Shown here: piece by piece, positions 62,353 through 64,000 of the stretch | Layout: every line of letters starts with the position of its first letter | How positions within the stretch are numbered: the stretch's first letter is position 1 | Source of the DNA: Hirundichthys speculiger | Taxonomy: Eukaryota; Chordata; Actinopteri; Beloniformes; Exocoetidae | DNA length: 64,000 bases | Direction of reading: 5' to 3' | Assembly (NCBI GenBank): GCA_018398805.1 | Contig: JAGFBZ010001254.1 | Span: 620,001-684,000 of the forward strand | Position numbers and translations under genes: made by a program | Notes under the pieces: generated by a model | What the model saw: the letters and a program-made list of their open reading frames with translations, nothing else | Database searches by the model: none | Told to the model about the DNA's origin: nothing

Positions 62353-64000
62353 ATGGTAACAGGGCTTCATCAAAGCTTCCGTCATTAACGTAAAGAGCGG
62401 AACGTTGTGTTCAAACTGAATTAAGCCTTTGAACGTTTCTCCCGGCAGAGACTTGGATCCGGTTCCACCACGTCGACACGGAGAGCTCGTTTCGGCAGGT
62501 ACCGAACTGTGGCCCCGAGGTCCCAGGTGGACGAAAGACTGTTCGGGAGCCCAAAACCGGTGAGTGTGTAGGGAAAAAAAAAATAAAATAAAACGTAACT
62601 CCATCTGACACGTTAAAGAAAAGCCAATAAAAGCGGACAGTAGAATTTTACATTTCTGTGGAAAATCATTGTGAATTTAATGGCGGTTTGAAACTTGATT
62701 CAGTGACTTTCAGGATCATTTAATGAGATAATGAACATGGATGATGAAACACCCCCCAAAGTCATTCAATTTTATGTTGAGAAATGTTGAAATGTTGTTC
62801 AGCTCATTTGTCACACAGTCTTTGATACCAGGGTGAACCCTGCCGGGTGTTTACTAGGTCACATTTATGTGAGATGCTCAACCAAGTTATATTTTTATAG
62901 CATTACACATCAATGAACCCTTTCTTCAAGATCTACTATGTCTCATTTTATCTTTTAAAGGTCAGTTATGTAAATGAAGGCGCCTCATTACCAGCATCCT
63001 CACTTCTTTTTATTAATTTTTTTAATTGGGTTTTGATTTCAAAGGTTGGGAGGTCATAAATCCTGCCTGGTCTTGTAAGTTATTGCCAGTTAGCGCTTGT
63101 TTATATCCTTTCACAGGTGGATGCTCCTGGAGTAAAAGAATCGTCCCAAAAGAACAAAGACAGAGAGAAACAACAAATGATCACCAAAGACTTGATCTAC
63201 AGTATCAGGTGGCCAACATGCACCATAATGGTCTGCCGGTTTATTTGTGATTGTGAAATGCTTATTTTGATAATCCATAAACTTAAAAATCTCTGTGATG
63301 ATGCTGGATTGAATCATATCAGACATCTAACTCCTCCTCCGTGCCAGGATCCCACAGATAGATACCGCAAGAGGGTCCATTATTCTTCCACTACCTGAGT
63401 TTAAACGGATCACCTCAACATCCCAGGCTCTTATCAAGGAAGAAAGAGAGGCCTTAAAGCAAGCTTATAAGAGAGAGAAAGAGGACAAGATGGTACCAAA
63501 GAAAACAAAAAAAAAAAAAAAAAAGTATTTGGCTTTGCATATGATTATCACAGCTTCACTGCTCTCTTTGATCTACTCTTGATTAAGAAAGCTGCTGAGG
63601 AAAGGAAGCATCAAATCCAGGAGGCAGACGTCTCCCTCAAGAAGAACCAGGCGCCTGACTGACTTAGAGCTGGAGGCCCAGGACCGTGCACAGCGCCTGG
63701 TGGAGCGTGCCAGGATCTTAAGGATGGAGCAAGAGGATGAGATCAAACAGCTCAACCAGGTAGGATGCAAATTTACACATTTAGATATCGTAAAAAAAGT
63801 TCCTACGTATGTATGAACATGTGTTTACCTCTGTGTGTGTGAATGATCCTCAAAGCTTATTCTAGGTGCTCAGTGTCAAGCTACGTGTGACGCCCAGATC
63901 AAGGAAAAGAAACTGATCCAGACCGACTTGGCTGAGGAGGAGAAGCGCCTGGATGCCATGATGGAGACAGAGCGCTGTAAGGCTTTGGAGACTTTGGAAA
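62353..64000 (+). CDS. cfap45: Cilia and flagella associated protein 45, 5' part, one frameshift, cut by window end
   Basis: CFAP45 is a coiled-coil microtubule inner protein of motile cilia and sperm flagella. Exons: 62449-62559 (RYRTVAPRSQVDERLFGSPK, the conserved N-terminal motif), 63117-63208 (QQMITKDLIYSIR), 63348-63492 (EFKRITSTSQALIKEEREAL), 63588-63759 (AQRLVERARILRMEQEDEIK) and 63856 to past the window end (EEKRLDAMMETERC). Phases join correctly. In the fourth exon one extra base in GG at 63650-63651 produces a TGA; the 172-nt exon should be 171. The start codon is uncertain: the first listed exon has an upstream in-frame stop and opens at an acceptor, so a small 5' exon exists. ATG|GTAACA at 62353-62355 would join in frame and is my candidate. 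The remaining two thirds of the protein lies outside the window. Confidence 0.88.

Overview
This window is a stretch of teleost fish nuclear genome. Four things point to that: split genes with GT-AG introns, vertebrate protein families with percomorph-like intron sizes, dense fish-type transposon debris (Tc1/mariner, hAT, Tigger-like MITEs, CR1/L2-type LINE tails, tRNA-headed SINEs), and microsatellites. I see no bacterial, viral or CRISPR features. The species cannot be fixed from the sequence alone.

Layout from left to right. (1) About 1.6-23.5 kb, plus strand: most of sacs (sacsin). The 5' end, with most of the N-terminal ubiquitin-like domain, is not identified. Seven exons are visible, the last a single 11.5 kb coding exon. 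(2) About 25.6-42.1 kb, minus strand: sgcg (gamma-sarcoglycan), with seven coding exons that sum exactly to 290 codons plus stop, and a probable non-coding first exon near 42 kb. It converges tail-to-tail on sacs. (3) 42.3-47.5 kb: intergenic, with an old L1-type LINE remnant. (4) 47.5-51.05 kb, minus: rps25 (40S protein eS25), head-to-head with (5) 51.36-54.0 kb, plus: trappc4, across an interval of about 300 bp that is probably a bidirectional promoter. (6) 54.8-58.7 kb, minus: slc37a4 (glucose-6-phosphate translocase), eight coding exons and 429 codons, with a CRE/FOX/E-box/TATA cluster about 0.8 kb upstream. (7) 62.4 kb to the right edge, plus: the 5' part of cfap45 (ciliary microtubule inner protein), cut by the window end.

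The genes are housekeeping and tissue-specific neighbours, not one pathway: sacsin (neuronal proteostasis), gamma-sarcoglycan (muscle membrane complex), eS25 (ribosome), TRAPPC4 (ER-Golgi tethering), SLC37A4 (ER sugar-phosphate transport), CFAP45 (axoneme). The sacs-sgcg pair and the rps25-trappc4-slc37a4 trio each match known vertebrate neighbourhoods.

The strongest unexpected observation is that four conserved genes (sacs, rps25, trappc4, cfap45) each carry exactly one extra base, in a short homopolymer run, that breaks an otherwise conserved frame, while sgcg and slc37a4 are perfect. This looks like residual indel error in the assembly more than decay of four genes. Other items worth a look: a GC-AG intron in slc37a4, several cleanly delimited nested DNA transposons with target-site duplications, and two near-perfect hairpins. 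I found no convincing undescribed biological system.
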